Shown one piece after another: positions 1 to 5,165 of a stretch of 5,304 bases of DNA. Position 1 is the first letter of the stretch. Every line of letters starts with the position of its first letter. Origin of the DNA: Actinomycetes bacterium (lineage in GTDB: Bacteria > Actinomycetota > Acidimicrobiia > Acidimicrobiales > Palsa-688). The DNA is taken from contig JAKAQB010000146.1 in NCBI GenBank assembly GCA_021811865.1, forward strand, positions 1-5,304. The letters are read 5' to 3'. A model generated the notes under the pieces. It saw only the letters and a list, made by a program, of their open reading frames with translations. It did not search any database and was not told the DNA's origin. A program made the translations under genes and the position numbers.

Positions 1-86
1 AACTTGCGCTGGCCCCTGCCCAGACGGCGCCCCTCGAGCCGGTGAAACCCACCGTCCCCATCCAGTTGCGCGGTCGTCACGGACAT
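1..86 (-). CDS. 5' end of an unidentified protein gene, divergent from the GntR regulator (partial)
   Basis: An ATG at 86-84 on the minus strand opens a frame that runs off the left edge without a stop. It encodes 28 visible residues beginning MSVTTAQLDGDGGFHRLEG and ending in a basic stretch (RRLGRGQRK). The start is supported by a strong purine-rich Shine-Dalgarno sequence, GGAGGGAGGG, at 100-91, which leaves 4 nt before the ATG. Codon third positions are mostly G or C, as in the other genes here. The visible part is too short to assign a family and I do not recognise it. It is transcribed away from the GntR gene and shares its upstream region, so it is the most likely regulatory target of that protein; this is inference from layout. 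It could be a spurious frame, but the ribosome binding site argues against that. Confidence 0.6.
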   Translation of the reverse strand, partial: MSVTTAQLDGDGGFHRLEGRRLGRGQRK

Positions 87-90
87 CGGC

Positions 91-100
91 CCCTCCCTCC
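91..100 (-). promoter_or_regulatory. Shine-Dalgarno of the leftward gene
   Basis: On the minus strand these bases read GGAGGGAGGG, followed by GCCG and ATG. The match to the anti-Shine-Dalgarno sequence is very good. It is the main evidence that the truncated gene at the left edge is real and starts at 86. Confidence 0.6.
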
Positions 101-130
101 GTCGGCCCCAGCTGAGGAGCCAGCTCGTAT

Positions 131-149
131 GTAACATGTAGCATGTCAC
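131..149. promoter_or_regulatory. Operator-like dyad in the divergent intergenic region
   Basis: The 19-bp sequence GTAACATGTAGCATGTCAC has two-fold symmetry around TAG. The inner half-sites ACATG and CATGT are exact reverse complements, the next pair is a mismatch, and the outer GT/AC pair matches again. The same stretch, starting at 129, also reads as three tandem heptamers of the form ATGTNNC. It is the only AT-rich, symmetric patch in a GC-rich intergenic region of about 200 bp between the leftward gene and the GntR gene. FadR-subfamily regulators typically bind short dyads next to their own genes, so this is the best candidate for the operator. Binding is not shown by the sequence. Confidence 0.5.
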
Positions 150-168
150 TCTGCTCACACTGGGTCAA
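140..168 (-). promoter_or_regulatory. Possible promoter for the leftward gene, overlapping the dyad
   Basis: On the minus strand a -35-like TTGACC (168-163) is followed after 17 bp by CATGCT (145-140). The second hexamer keeps the A2, T3 and T6 positions of the -10 consensus. The -10 lies inside the 131-149 dyad, so a bound regulator would be expected to block polymerase. Transcription would begin near 133, about 47 nt before the ATG. The -35 is good and the -10 is weak. Confidence 0.35.
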
Positions 169-294
169 CCCCCGAAAGGGACAGCTGAGGGAACCGCTGG
201 TCCAGCACCGAACAGGAGCGCAGGCGGGCAGGCAGGCACGCGAGGTGGGCGACGCGACGGACCGAGTAGTACATTCGCCACTGGTGAGCCGCCG

Positions 295-1005
295 GTGAGC
301 CCACAGGTAGATCTCGTGGAGAAGCACGCCATCGCTGGACTGCACCGGCTCGTGCCAGCGCGGCCGGGCAACGAGCAGATCGTGGACCTGCTGCGACGAG
401 CCATCGTCGAGGGGAGCCTGGAGCCAGGCGCCCTATATTCGGTGCGCGAGATCGCGGAGGTGCTCGGAGTCTCACGGACGCCCGTCCGCGAGGCGTTCTT
501 GCAATTGGCAAAGGACAACACAGTGCGCTTCGAGCGCAACCGTGGGGTTCGGATCGTAGAGATGTCTCCGCAGGACTTGGCGGAGATCTTCGAGATGCGC
601 GAATGGCTTGAGGTGCCGGCCGCGGCACATGCCGCCGAACAGAGGACGGCGGCACAGCTGAGGTCGATGGAAGCATCGTTGGCGACCATGCAACGGGCGG
701 TGGAGGTCGATGACGAGGCCGCCCTGTGGCGCAACGACCGTAAGTTCCATGACGCGGTGCTGAGGGCATCGGGCAACACGCGGCTGGCGGTCTACGTCGA
801 TGGCCTGCGAGACGTGGTGCTCCGTCGAGACTCCACCACCGTCCGCCATGGGCGGACGCCCGCTGCCATATTGGCCGAGCACCTTCCGATCCTCGAGGCG
901 ATCTCCCGGCGCGATGGCCCCGCAGCTGCCGACGCTATGGCGGCACATCTGCGCGCCACCCGGCAGATCCTGCTCGGCTCCGAGCATCCGCCTGCCGAGG
1001 TCTGA
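295..1005 (+). CDS. GntR-family transcriptional regulator, FCD (FadR-like) subfamily
   Basis: This is a ligand-responsive DNA-binding protein of 236 aa, a normal length for the FadR/FCD subfamily. The N-terminal winged helix spans about residues 26-90 and includes the hallmark VSRTPVREAFLQL (59-71) of GntR recognition helices. The C-terminal all-helical FCD domain (about 95-225) keeps the expected metal-binding set: D148 and H152 in NDRKFH, H196 in AEHLPIL, and H218 in AAHLRA. It should therefore bind a metal and a small carboxylate-type effector; the actual ligand cannot be read from the sequence. The start is uncertain. GTG 295 is used here, preceded by a weak GGTGAG 6 nt upstream, and GTG 316 is an in-frame alternative. 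GGTGAGCC is duplicated at 283-290 and 294-301, which places a second, out-of-frame GTG at 284. A weak -10-like TACATT sits at 270-275. The gene probably autoregulates and controls the divergent gene through the 131-149 dyad. Confidence 0.93.
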   Translation: MSPQVDLVEKHAIAGLHRLVPARPGNEQIVDLLRRAIVEGSLEPGALYSVREIAEVLGVSRTPVREAFLQLAKDNTVRFERNRGVRIVEMSPQDLAEIFEMREWLEVPAAAHAAEQRTAAQLRSMEASLATMQRAVEVDDEAALWRNDRKFHDAVLRASGNTRLAVYVDGLRDVVLRRDSTTVRHGRTPAAILAEHLPILEAISRRDGPAAADAMAAHLRATRQILLGSEHPPAEV

Positions 1006-1022
1006 CGGCTCTCGGCGGCCTT

Positions 1023-1036
1023 GGCGGGGCACCGCC
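1023..1036 (+). terminator. Short GC hairpin after the GntR gene
   Basis: GGCGG (1023-1027) pairs with CCGCC (1032-1036) across a GGCA loop, 17 nt after the GntR stop codon. G-U wobbles could extend the stem by two pairs. No T tract follows, so it is at best a weak or factor-assisted terminator, and hairpins of this size are common by chance in such GC-rich DNA. Confidence 0.2.
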
Positions 1037-1048
1037 GGACGGGGCCCC

Positions 1049-1366
1049 ATGCCTCGATCGGTCAGGCACGTCACCACCACTCGGGCTTCGGGCACCAGAG
1101 CAATCGTGCTCGCCCGCTACGCCCGCAAAATGCATCCGGCCGATGCCATCGATCACTGGGCCTTCGCGTCGCTCAAGACCTCGCCCGGAGCGCCGGCCTT
1201 CTACGACCATCGCAGTGCGGCAGGCGACACCCATCACTCCGCGCTCCGACATCTCGGCGACCGTCTCGGTGGCATCCTCCAGGGCTGCCTCGCCACCCAC
1301 ACTCTCCACAGCGAGACGACCGCTTGGGGCCGTCGAGCAGAGGCCGAACTCACACGAGCTGCTTGA
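1049..1366 (+). pseudogene. IS110-family transposase, C-terminal remnant
   Basis: The frame ending at TGA 1364-1366 carries the C-terminal (Transposase_20 / IS116-IS110-IS902) part of an IS110-family DEDD transposase. Recognisable family features run in order: TRASGT (1082-1099), VLARYARK, an AFASLKTSPGAPAFYD block, DTHHSALRHLGDRLGGILQGCL, and ETTAWG near the end. Full-length IS110 transposases are about 300-450 aa. Here only about 100 residues remain, and the N-terminal RuvC-like DEDD catalytic domain is absent. The recognisable homology begins near 1070, about 65 bp after the GntR stop, and I find no transposase-like sequence in any frame before it. The conserved SG dipeptide of the Tnp domain is retained at 1088-1093. 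The ATG at 1049 is an accidental boundary, and there is no convincing ribosome binding site. This is a dead scar of an old insertion followed by deletion. Confidence 0.75.
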
Positions 1367-1385
1367 CAGTTACTGCCGTGGGATA

Positions 1386-1418
1386 TCTACTCACGCCCGC
1401 CCAGCGGGCGTGAGTAGA
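1386..1418. repeat. Perfect 15-bp inverted repeat with 3-nt loop
   Basis: TCTACTCACGCCCGC (1386-1400) and its exact reverse complement (1404-1418) flank the loop CCA. It lies 19 bp after the stop of the transposase remnant, in the gap between convergent transcription units. A perfect 15-bp stem is far beyond chance. No T tract follows on either strand. It may be a bidirectional transcription barrier, a REP-like palindrome, or part of the end or target of the former IS110 element. Confidence 0.7.
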
Positions 1419-1445
1419 GGGCGTCGGGCGTCGGGCGGCGTCTCT

Positions 1446-1465
1446 GAGCCACCCGTGGGTGGTTT
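1446..1465 (+). terminator. Weak intrinsic terminator-like hairpin (rightward transcription)
   Basis: CCACCC (1449-1454) pairs with GGGTGG (1457-1462) and is followed by TTT (1463-1465). Adding the flanking A-U and two G-U pairs extends the stem to 9 pairs, though the 2-nt loop would force the innermost pair open. The short T run suits termination of rightward transcripts before they enter the minus-strand GH3 gene. Confidence 0.3.
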
Positions 1466-1539
1466 GCCGCGCCGGAGAGCCCACGCACCGCCATGCTGCG
1501 AGCGACTCGCCGTTCTCCTCGCCGGGTGGAGAGCGGGAC

Positions 1540-2679
1540 TCAGCCGCCCTTCAGGGCGAGGATGCGCCGCACCGAGGCCTGCACCTGCCCGAGCGGGAGC
1601 GCCCCCGCTGCGACCGCCTGCTCGAGGGCCGCCACCGTCGGTTCGAAGTCGCCCGGCGAGGTGACCATCGCCATGTCGGCGCCGGACTCGATGGCCTTGG
1701 CGGCTGCCTCCGGGGCGGTGTAGCCGGCCGCCTGGATGGCGCCGGTGTCCAGGCTGTCGGTGAGGATGACCCCCCTGAAGCCGAGGTGGCGCAGGTAGGC
1801 GTAGGCGGCCGGCTCGAGCGATGCGGGGGAGCTGCCGAGGCCCGGCACGGTGGCATTGCTCATCATGATGACCGGCACGTGCCCCGAGATGGCGGCCTCG
1901 AAGGGCACGAGGTCGCGGTCCTCGAGCTGAGAGAGCGGAGGGACGCGGGCGGGACCGAGGTCGGTGTCGGCGCTCACGTGCCCGAGGCCGGGGAAGTGCT
2001 TGCCGACGGCCAGCACGCCTCCCTCGCGCAGGCCCTCGAGGAAGGCGACCCCGTAGGAGGCGGCCGCCGCCGGGTCCTCGCTGAAAGAGCGCAGGTTCTC
2101 TGCGCCGACGGTCTCGGTCGCCGGGGCGGCGTCGAGGACGGGCGCGAGGTCCATGTCGAGGCCGAGCCGCCTCATCTCCTGCGCCCGTCGGGCGATGAGG
2201 CGGCGCACCTGTGCCGGCGACATGCTGGCGGCCATCTCCCTCGGCCAGGGAACCGCACCGATGACCTCGGAGAGCCGTGCCACTCCGCCGCCCTCCTCGT
2301 CGGTCGAGACGAGCGGGCGCACCTCGGCCGCGGCCACCAGCCGGGCGATGCCGGCGCGGATGGCGGGACCCGAGCCCGCCGGGGGCTGGCCGAACAGGAC
2401 GAGACCCCCCGCCCCGGCGCGCACGGCGGTGGACGACGAGGCGAGGTCGGAGAAGCTTCCGCCCACCATCACGAGCCGGGCGAGCAGCTCCTCCTCGCTC
2501 CAGCCGGCGAGCGACGTGGTCGTCGGCGTGACGGTGGCGGACGGCGGGGCCGTCGTGGTCGAAACGCTCGTCGTGGACGCCTGGGCGCTCGGCGGCGTCC
2601 CGTCGCTCGGCGCCTGACCCGAGGCCGCGCAGCCGCCGAGCAGCCCGACGAGGACGAAGAAGCCGAGAGGGCCGAGCAG
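1540..2679 (-). CDS. Secreted GH3 beta-N-acetylhexosaminidase-like lipoprotein (NagZ/LpqI type), start uncertain
   Basis: A glycoside hydrolase family 3 protein, likely removing N-acetylglucosamine from peptidoglycan fragments outside the membrane. The nearest canonical start (GTG 2472) cuts into the first barrel strand (LVMVGGSF). In the same frame upstream lie a hydrophobic stretch GFFVLVGLLGGC with a lipobox cysteine at 2631-2629, a Ser/Thr/Pro-rich tether, and a helix (WSEEELLARL), so the protein must begin earlier. No ATG, GTG or TTG exists between the in-frame stop at 2742 and 2472. CTG 2679 is used here as a placeholder and gives 379 aa. Numbering from it: STDEEGG at 125-131, KHFPGLG at 227-233, nucleophile D308 in ILTDSLDTGA. 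The usual D(S/T)H acid/base motif reads DTD (238-240), so the histidine is missing, as I recall for other actinobacterial homologues. The gene follows map closely, probably in one operon. Confidence 0.88.
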   Translation of the reverse strand: MLGPLGFFVLVGLLGGCAASGQAPSDGTPPSAQASTTSVSTTTAPPSATVTPTTTSLAGWSEEELLARLVMVGGSFSDLASSSTAVRAGAGGLVLFGQPPAGSGPAIRAGIARLVAAAEVRPLVSTDEEGGGVARLSEVIGAVPWPREMAASMSPAQVRRLIARRAQEMRRLGLDMDLAPVLDAAPATETVGAENLRSFSEDPAAAASYGVAFLEGLREGGVLAVGKHFPGLGHVSADTDLGPARVPPLSQLEDRDLVPFEAAISGHVPVIMMSNATVPGLGSSPASLEPAAYAYLRHLGFRGVILTDSLDTGAIQAAGYTAPEAAAKAIESGADMAMVTSPGDFEPTVAALEQAVAAGALPLGQVQASVRRILALKGG

Positions 2680-2695
2680 AGCGCGACCCGGGCGT

Positions 2696-2704
2696 CCCTC
2701 TCCT
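2696..2704 (-). promoter_or_regulatory. Strong Shine-Dalgarno with no canonical start after it
   Basis: On the minus strand this reads AGGAGAGGG, just after the map stop (2710-2708) and before the GH3 signal peptide. No ATG, GTG or TTG in the GH3 frame follows at normal spacing. The first possible codon, CTG 2679, is 16 nt away. The site marks where translation of the lipoprotein should begin. Confidence 0.45.
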
Positions 2705-2707
2705 GGG

Positions 2708-3670
2708 TCAACCCGGTGCGTGACCGCCCTCCCCGCCGGTCAGCACCTCTGGCTTCCCGCCCACGACAACGAGCGTGTGCTCGAATTGGGCGCTTCGGGC
2801 ACCGTCTGGCATGGCGGCCGTCCAGCCGTCGTCCCACAGCCGCGCGCCGAAGGCGCCGGCGTTGATCATGGGCTCGATCGTGAAGGTCATGCCCTCCTCG
2901 ACGAGCGTGTCCGCACCCGGGTCGAAGAAGTGAGGGATGGACAGGCCGTTGTGGAAGACCGTCCCGATGCCGTGCCCGGCGAAGGACCGCACCACGCTGA
3001 AGCCCGAGGCCTCCGCCTGGCGCTGGACCGCCCGTCCGATGTCGGAGACCGGGTGGTCGGCTGCGGCGGCGTCGATCCCGAGGGCGAGGCAGCCACGGGT
3101 GACCTCGAGGAGGCGCGCCGACACCGGGTCGAGGGCTCCGACGCCGAAGGTGGCGTTGTTGTCGCCGTGAACCCCCTCGAGGAAGACGGTGAAGTCGGCG
3201 TTGACGATGTCGTCCTCGGTGAGGGGCCGGTCGTCGGGGATGCCGTGGCAGATGACCTCGTTCACCGACGTGCAGATCGACTTCGGGAAGCCCCGGTAGT
3301 CGAGCGGGCTCGGGTAGGCGCCGAAGCTGGCGCAGGCTTCGTGGGCGACGGCGTCGAGCTCGTCAGTGGTCACCCCCGGTGCCACCGCCGTCCCGGTCGT
3401 CTCGAGCACGGCCGGCGCAACCCGTCCCGCCCGCCGCATCCTCTCGATGGTGGCGGCGTCCTTCACGAACGGCTCGCGCGTCCGCTTCGGCCGGCCGTCC
3501 TCGGCGTAGTCGGGCCGCTCGATCCCGACCGGCACCTGGCGCCGGGGGCTCGTCGCCCCCGGACGCACCGTCTCGCCCGGGGCGCGGTGGCAGCGCTTGA
3601 ATTTGCGGCCGCTGCCGCACCAGCACGGGTCGTTCGAGCGGATCGTCACCTCCGCCTCGCCTCGAGCCAT
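2708..3670 (-). CDS. map: Type I methionine aminopeptidase with N-terminal SEC-C zinc motif
   Basis: Cytosolic metallopeptidase that removes the initiator methionine from nascent proteins. Numbering from ATG 3670 (320 aa), the N-terminus carries a SEC-C zinc motif (DPCWCGSGRKFKRCH, with C16, C18, C27, H28), as in many actinobacterial MetAPs, followed by a basic linker and the pita-bread fold from about residue 68. All five metal ligands are present: D159 (NADFT), D170 (HGDNN), H233 (GHGIG), E266 (FTIEP) and E297 (QFEHT). The substrate-binding H142 (CHGIPD) is also kept. The start has two candidates. ATG 3670 lies inside the upstream gene, with GGTGGAG just before it. GTG 3649 forms a GTGA overlap with that gene's stop, is preceded by GAGGCGGAG, and would place the SEC-C motif right at the N-terminus. 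I consider GTG 3649 equally likely. The GH3 lipoprotein gene follows. Confidence 0.95.
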   Translation of the reverse strand: MARGEAEVTIRSNDPCWCGSGRKFKRCHRAPGETVRPGATSPRRQVPVGIERPDYAEDGRPKRTREPFVKDAATIERMRRAGRVAPAVLETTGTAVAPGVTTDELDAVAHEACASFGAYPSPLDYRGFPKSICTSVNEVICHGIPDDRPLTEDDIVNADFTVFLEGVHGDNNATFGVGALDPVSARLLEVTRGCLALGIDAAAADHPVSDIGRAVQRQAEASGFSVVRSFAGHGIGTVFHNGLSIPHFFDPGADTLVEEGMTFTIEPMINAGAFGARLWDDGWTAAMPDGARSAQFEHTLVVVGGKPEVLTGGEGGHAPG

Positions 3671-3849
3671 CGCTCCACCTCGGGGCGGAGCCAGAGCTTC
3701 GGCCGTCCGACACCGAGATCGACCACCGGTCGCGGCATGTCGGGGTAGCGGCGCTGGTAGGTGCTGACGCTGTTCGGATGGGCGAGCTTCATGAGCACGG
3801 CCAGCTCCTGGGCGTCCGCCAGATCGTCGGTGTCGACGACGGGACTCAT
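3646..3849 (-). CDS. Small MerR/AlpA-like helix-turn-helix DNA-binding protein
   Basis: A 67-aa protein with the layout of excisionase/AlpA-type winged helices. An N-terminal helix-turn-helix region (ADAQELAVLMKLAHPNSVSTYQRRYP, about residues 11-36) is followed by a wing (MPRPVVDLGVGRPKLW, 38-53) and a closing amphipathic helix (LRPEVERWLEARR). This PxPV...GRPxLWxxxEVExWL pattern is common among short actinobacterial regulators and phage excisionases. Its targets are unknown. The ATG at 3849-3847 lacks a good Shine-Dalgarno but sits one -10 spacing downstream of TAGACT, which suggests a leaderless mRNA. Its stop overlaps map by 25 bp from ATG 3670, or by 4 bp (GTGA) from GTG 3649, so the two are translationally coupled. 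No integrase or other phage gene is nearby, so a chromosomal regulator is more likely than an excisionase. Confidence 0.85.
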   Translation of the reverse strand: MSPVVDTDDLADAQELAVLMKLAHPNSVSTYQRRYPDMPRPVVDLGVGRPKLWLRPEVERWLEARRR

Positions 3850-3855
3850 GAGCCT

Positions 3856-3861
3856 AGTCTA
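3856..3861 (-). promoter_or_regulatory. -10 element TAGACT, likely leaderless promoter for the HTH-map operon
   Basis: The minus strand reads TAGACT (3861-3856), matching TANNNT, followed by exactly 6 nt and then the ATG of the small HTH gene at 3849. Transcription would therefore start at the A of the ATG. No good -35 is seen 17 bp upstream, where CCCGCC lies. The element sits within an inverted pair, GTCTA (3872-3868) and TAGAC (3861-3857) on the minus strand, separated by 6 bp, which could be an autoregulatory site. Confidence 0.45.
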
Positions 3862-3876
3862 ACCCCCTAGACAGCC

Positions 3877-3891
3877 CCGGCGGGGCGCCGG
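3877..3891 (-). terminator. GC hairpin just after the transporter stop codon
   Basis: CCGGCG (3877-3882) and CGCCGG (3886-3891) form a perfect 6-bp stem with a GGG loop (plus-strand reading). It begins 2 nt past the transporter's TGA (3896-3894) and ends before the HTH gene's promoter. There is no clear T tract, so it is a possible terminator or mRNA 3'-end stabiliser separating the two transcription units. Confidence 0.35.
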
Positions 3892-3893
3892 TG

Positions 3894-5165
3894 TCAGTCC
3901 GCCAGCGCCGGGAGGGTGCTCTCGACCACCGCCCTCGCCACCACCCTGCTGCCGAGGAGGGCGACCATGCTCGCGACGAGGGCGATCCCCCCGCCGACGG
4001 CGAAGGAGAGGCTCGGTCCGGCCGCGTCGACGAGCACCCCGCCGAGCGCCGCTCCGGCGGAGGCCCCGAGCTGGAGGGCGCTCGCCACCCAGCTGAAGGC
4101 CTCGACGGAGACCGACGGCGCCGCGGTGCGGCCGACCAGGTCGTAGAGCAGGCTGAAGCCCGGGGCGATGGCGCTGCCGGCGAGGAAGAGCAGGGCGTAC
4201 AGCGGGCCGACCCCGGTCGCCGACACGAGCAGGGCGAAGCCCATCGCCGCCGTCGCCATGAGCGGGGCGACGGCAAAGGCGCCTGCGTGGGCGACCCGGG
4301 AGCCGAACAGCAGACCTCCCACGAGCGAGCCGGCGCTCCACAGGACGAGCAGCAGGCCGGCTTGGTGGGCGTCGTGGTGACGACCGGCGAAGGCGACGAC
4401 CGCTACCTCGACGGCTGCGATGGCGGTGAGGAAGAAGCCGGCGGTGAGCGAGAGGACGTTCAGCGCCGGTGTGCGCGCCCGCGGCCGCGGGACACCGTCG
4501 AGGCTTGTGTGGCGGTGGGGGTCGGACCGCCCGGCCGTGGCCGGGTGCGTCGTCACGGCGAGCGTCCCGGCCAGGCCGAAGACGCCGCTCAGCACGAGCG
4601 CTGCCCCCGGGCTCGCCAGGGTGCTCGACAGGGCGACGAGCGCCGGGCCGACCATGAAGGTGACCTCCTGCAAGGTGGCGTCGATGGCGTAGAGGCTGCT
4701 CGTCTGCTCGGCCGGCACGAGGTGGCGCCAGAGGCTCCGGACGGCGGGTGCCACAGGGGGCAGGCTGAGGCCGGTAGCGGCCGCCAGCAGGAAGAGGGGG
4801 AGGCTGTCGCCGACGGGGACGAGCGCCAGGGCGACGAGGCCGGCGGTGTTGCCGACGCTCGCCGTCACGAGCACCGGGCGGCGTCCGAGGGTGTCGGCCA
4901 GGCGCCCGAGAGCGGGTGAGCCGAGGGCGGTGCCGAGCACGAACGAGGCGGTGACCGCCCCGGCGCGGCCGTAGGAACCGGTGCCGTGTGCCACCCGGAG
5001 GATGATCGCCAGGTTCACCATGGCGACCGGCAGGCGGGCGACGAGCGAGGTGGCGAGGAGGAAGCGGACTCCGGGGGCGCGCAGCACCACCTTGTAGCCG
5101 GCCCGGGTCACCCCCCCATCTTGTCCGCGCCTCTCGGGGCCCCGGCGCCGCCGGGGCAGGCTCAC
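3894..5165 (-). CDS. Major facilitator superfamily transporter, 12 TM
   Basis: An inner-membrane secondary transporter of 423 aa, a typical MFS length. About twelve hydrophobic segments can be placed (roughly 34-54, 66-86, 96-118, 123-140, 167-182, 186-204, 236-258, 268-288, 297-316, 320-342, 354-378, 386-408), with a hydrophilic central loop at 205-235. MFS motif A is clear in the TM2-TM3 loop: GRLADTLGRRPVL (87-99). The segment YAIDATLQEVTFMVGPALV (159-177) resembles the TM5 region of actinobacterial drug-efflux-like MFS proteins. The substrate cannot be deduced. The start at GTG 5165 forms a GTGA overlap with the stop of the preceding gene, which suggests coupling, but it adds a highly basic tail (SLPRRRRGPERRG). 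GTG 5111, next to a G-rich run, is the alternative and removes that tail. Confidence 0.92.
   Translation of the reverse strand: MSLPRRRRGPERRGQDGGVTRAGYKVVLRAPGVRFLLATSLVARLPVAMVNLAIILRVAHGTGSYGRAGAVTASFVLGTALGSPALGRLADTLGRRPVLVTASVGNTAGLVALALVPVGDSLPLFLLAAATGLSLPPVAPAVRSLWRHLVPAEQTSSLYAIDATLQEVTFMVGPALVALSSTLASPGAALVLSGVFGLAGTLAVTTHPATAGRSDPHRHTSLDGVPRPRARTPALNVLSLTAGFFLTAIAAVEVAVVAFAGRHHDAHQAGLLLVLWSAGSLVGGLLFGSRVAHAGAFAVAPLMATAAMGFALLVSATGVGPLYALLFLAGSAIAPGFSLLYDLVGRTAAPSVSVEAFSWVASALQLGASAGAALGGVLVDAAGPSLSFAVGGGIALVASMVALLGSRVVARAVVESTLPALAD

Noticed and set aside
160..171. CTGGGTCAACCC occurs here and again at 2703-2714
   Set aside because: A single shared 12-mer in about 5 kb of GC-rich DNA is expected by chance, and the second copy spans the map stop codon, so a shared regulatory site is unlikely.
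165..779. Minus-strand open frames of about 200 codons (155-769 and 165-779) opposite the GntR gene
   Set aside because: The plus strand carries a complete GntR/FCD protein with correct motifs; the minus translations show no family features.
1419..1440. Short tandem GGGCGTC repeats
   Set aside because: Only two to three imperfect units in a GC-rich spacer; no spacer/repeat periodicity that would suggest a CRISPR array or a functional iteron.
1143..1664. Plus-strand open frame of 173 codons crossing the convergent gap
   Set aside because: It is out of frame with the IS110 remnant, runs into the 3' end of the GH3 gene on the opposite strand, and has a biased Arg/Pro/Ala composition.
1459..2865. 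A 468-codon open frame on the plus strand
   Set aside because: It lies antisense to the GH3 and map genes, its translation is low-complexity Arg/Gly/Glu-rich, and it resembles no protein. Long antisense frames are normal in high-GC coding DNA.
2720..3748. A 342-codon plus-strand open frame
   Set aside because: It is antisense to map, whose full set of metal ligands and SEC-C motif prove the minus strand is coding; the plus translation is compositionally biased.
3891..4919. A 342-codon plus-strand open frame
   Set aside because: It is antisense to the MFS transporter and its translation is a Gly/Glu/Arg-rich shadow.
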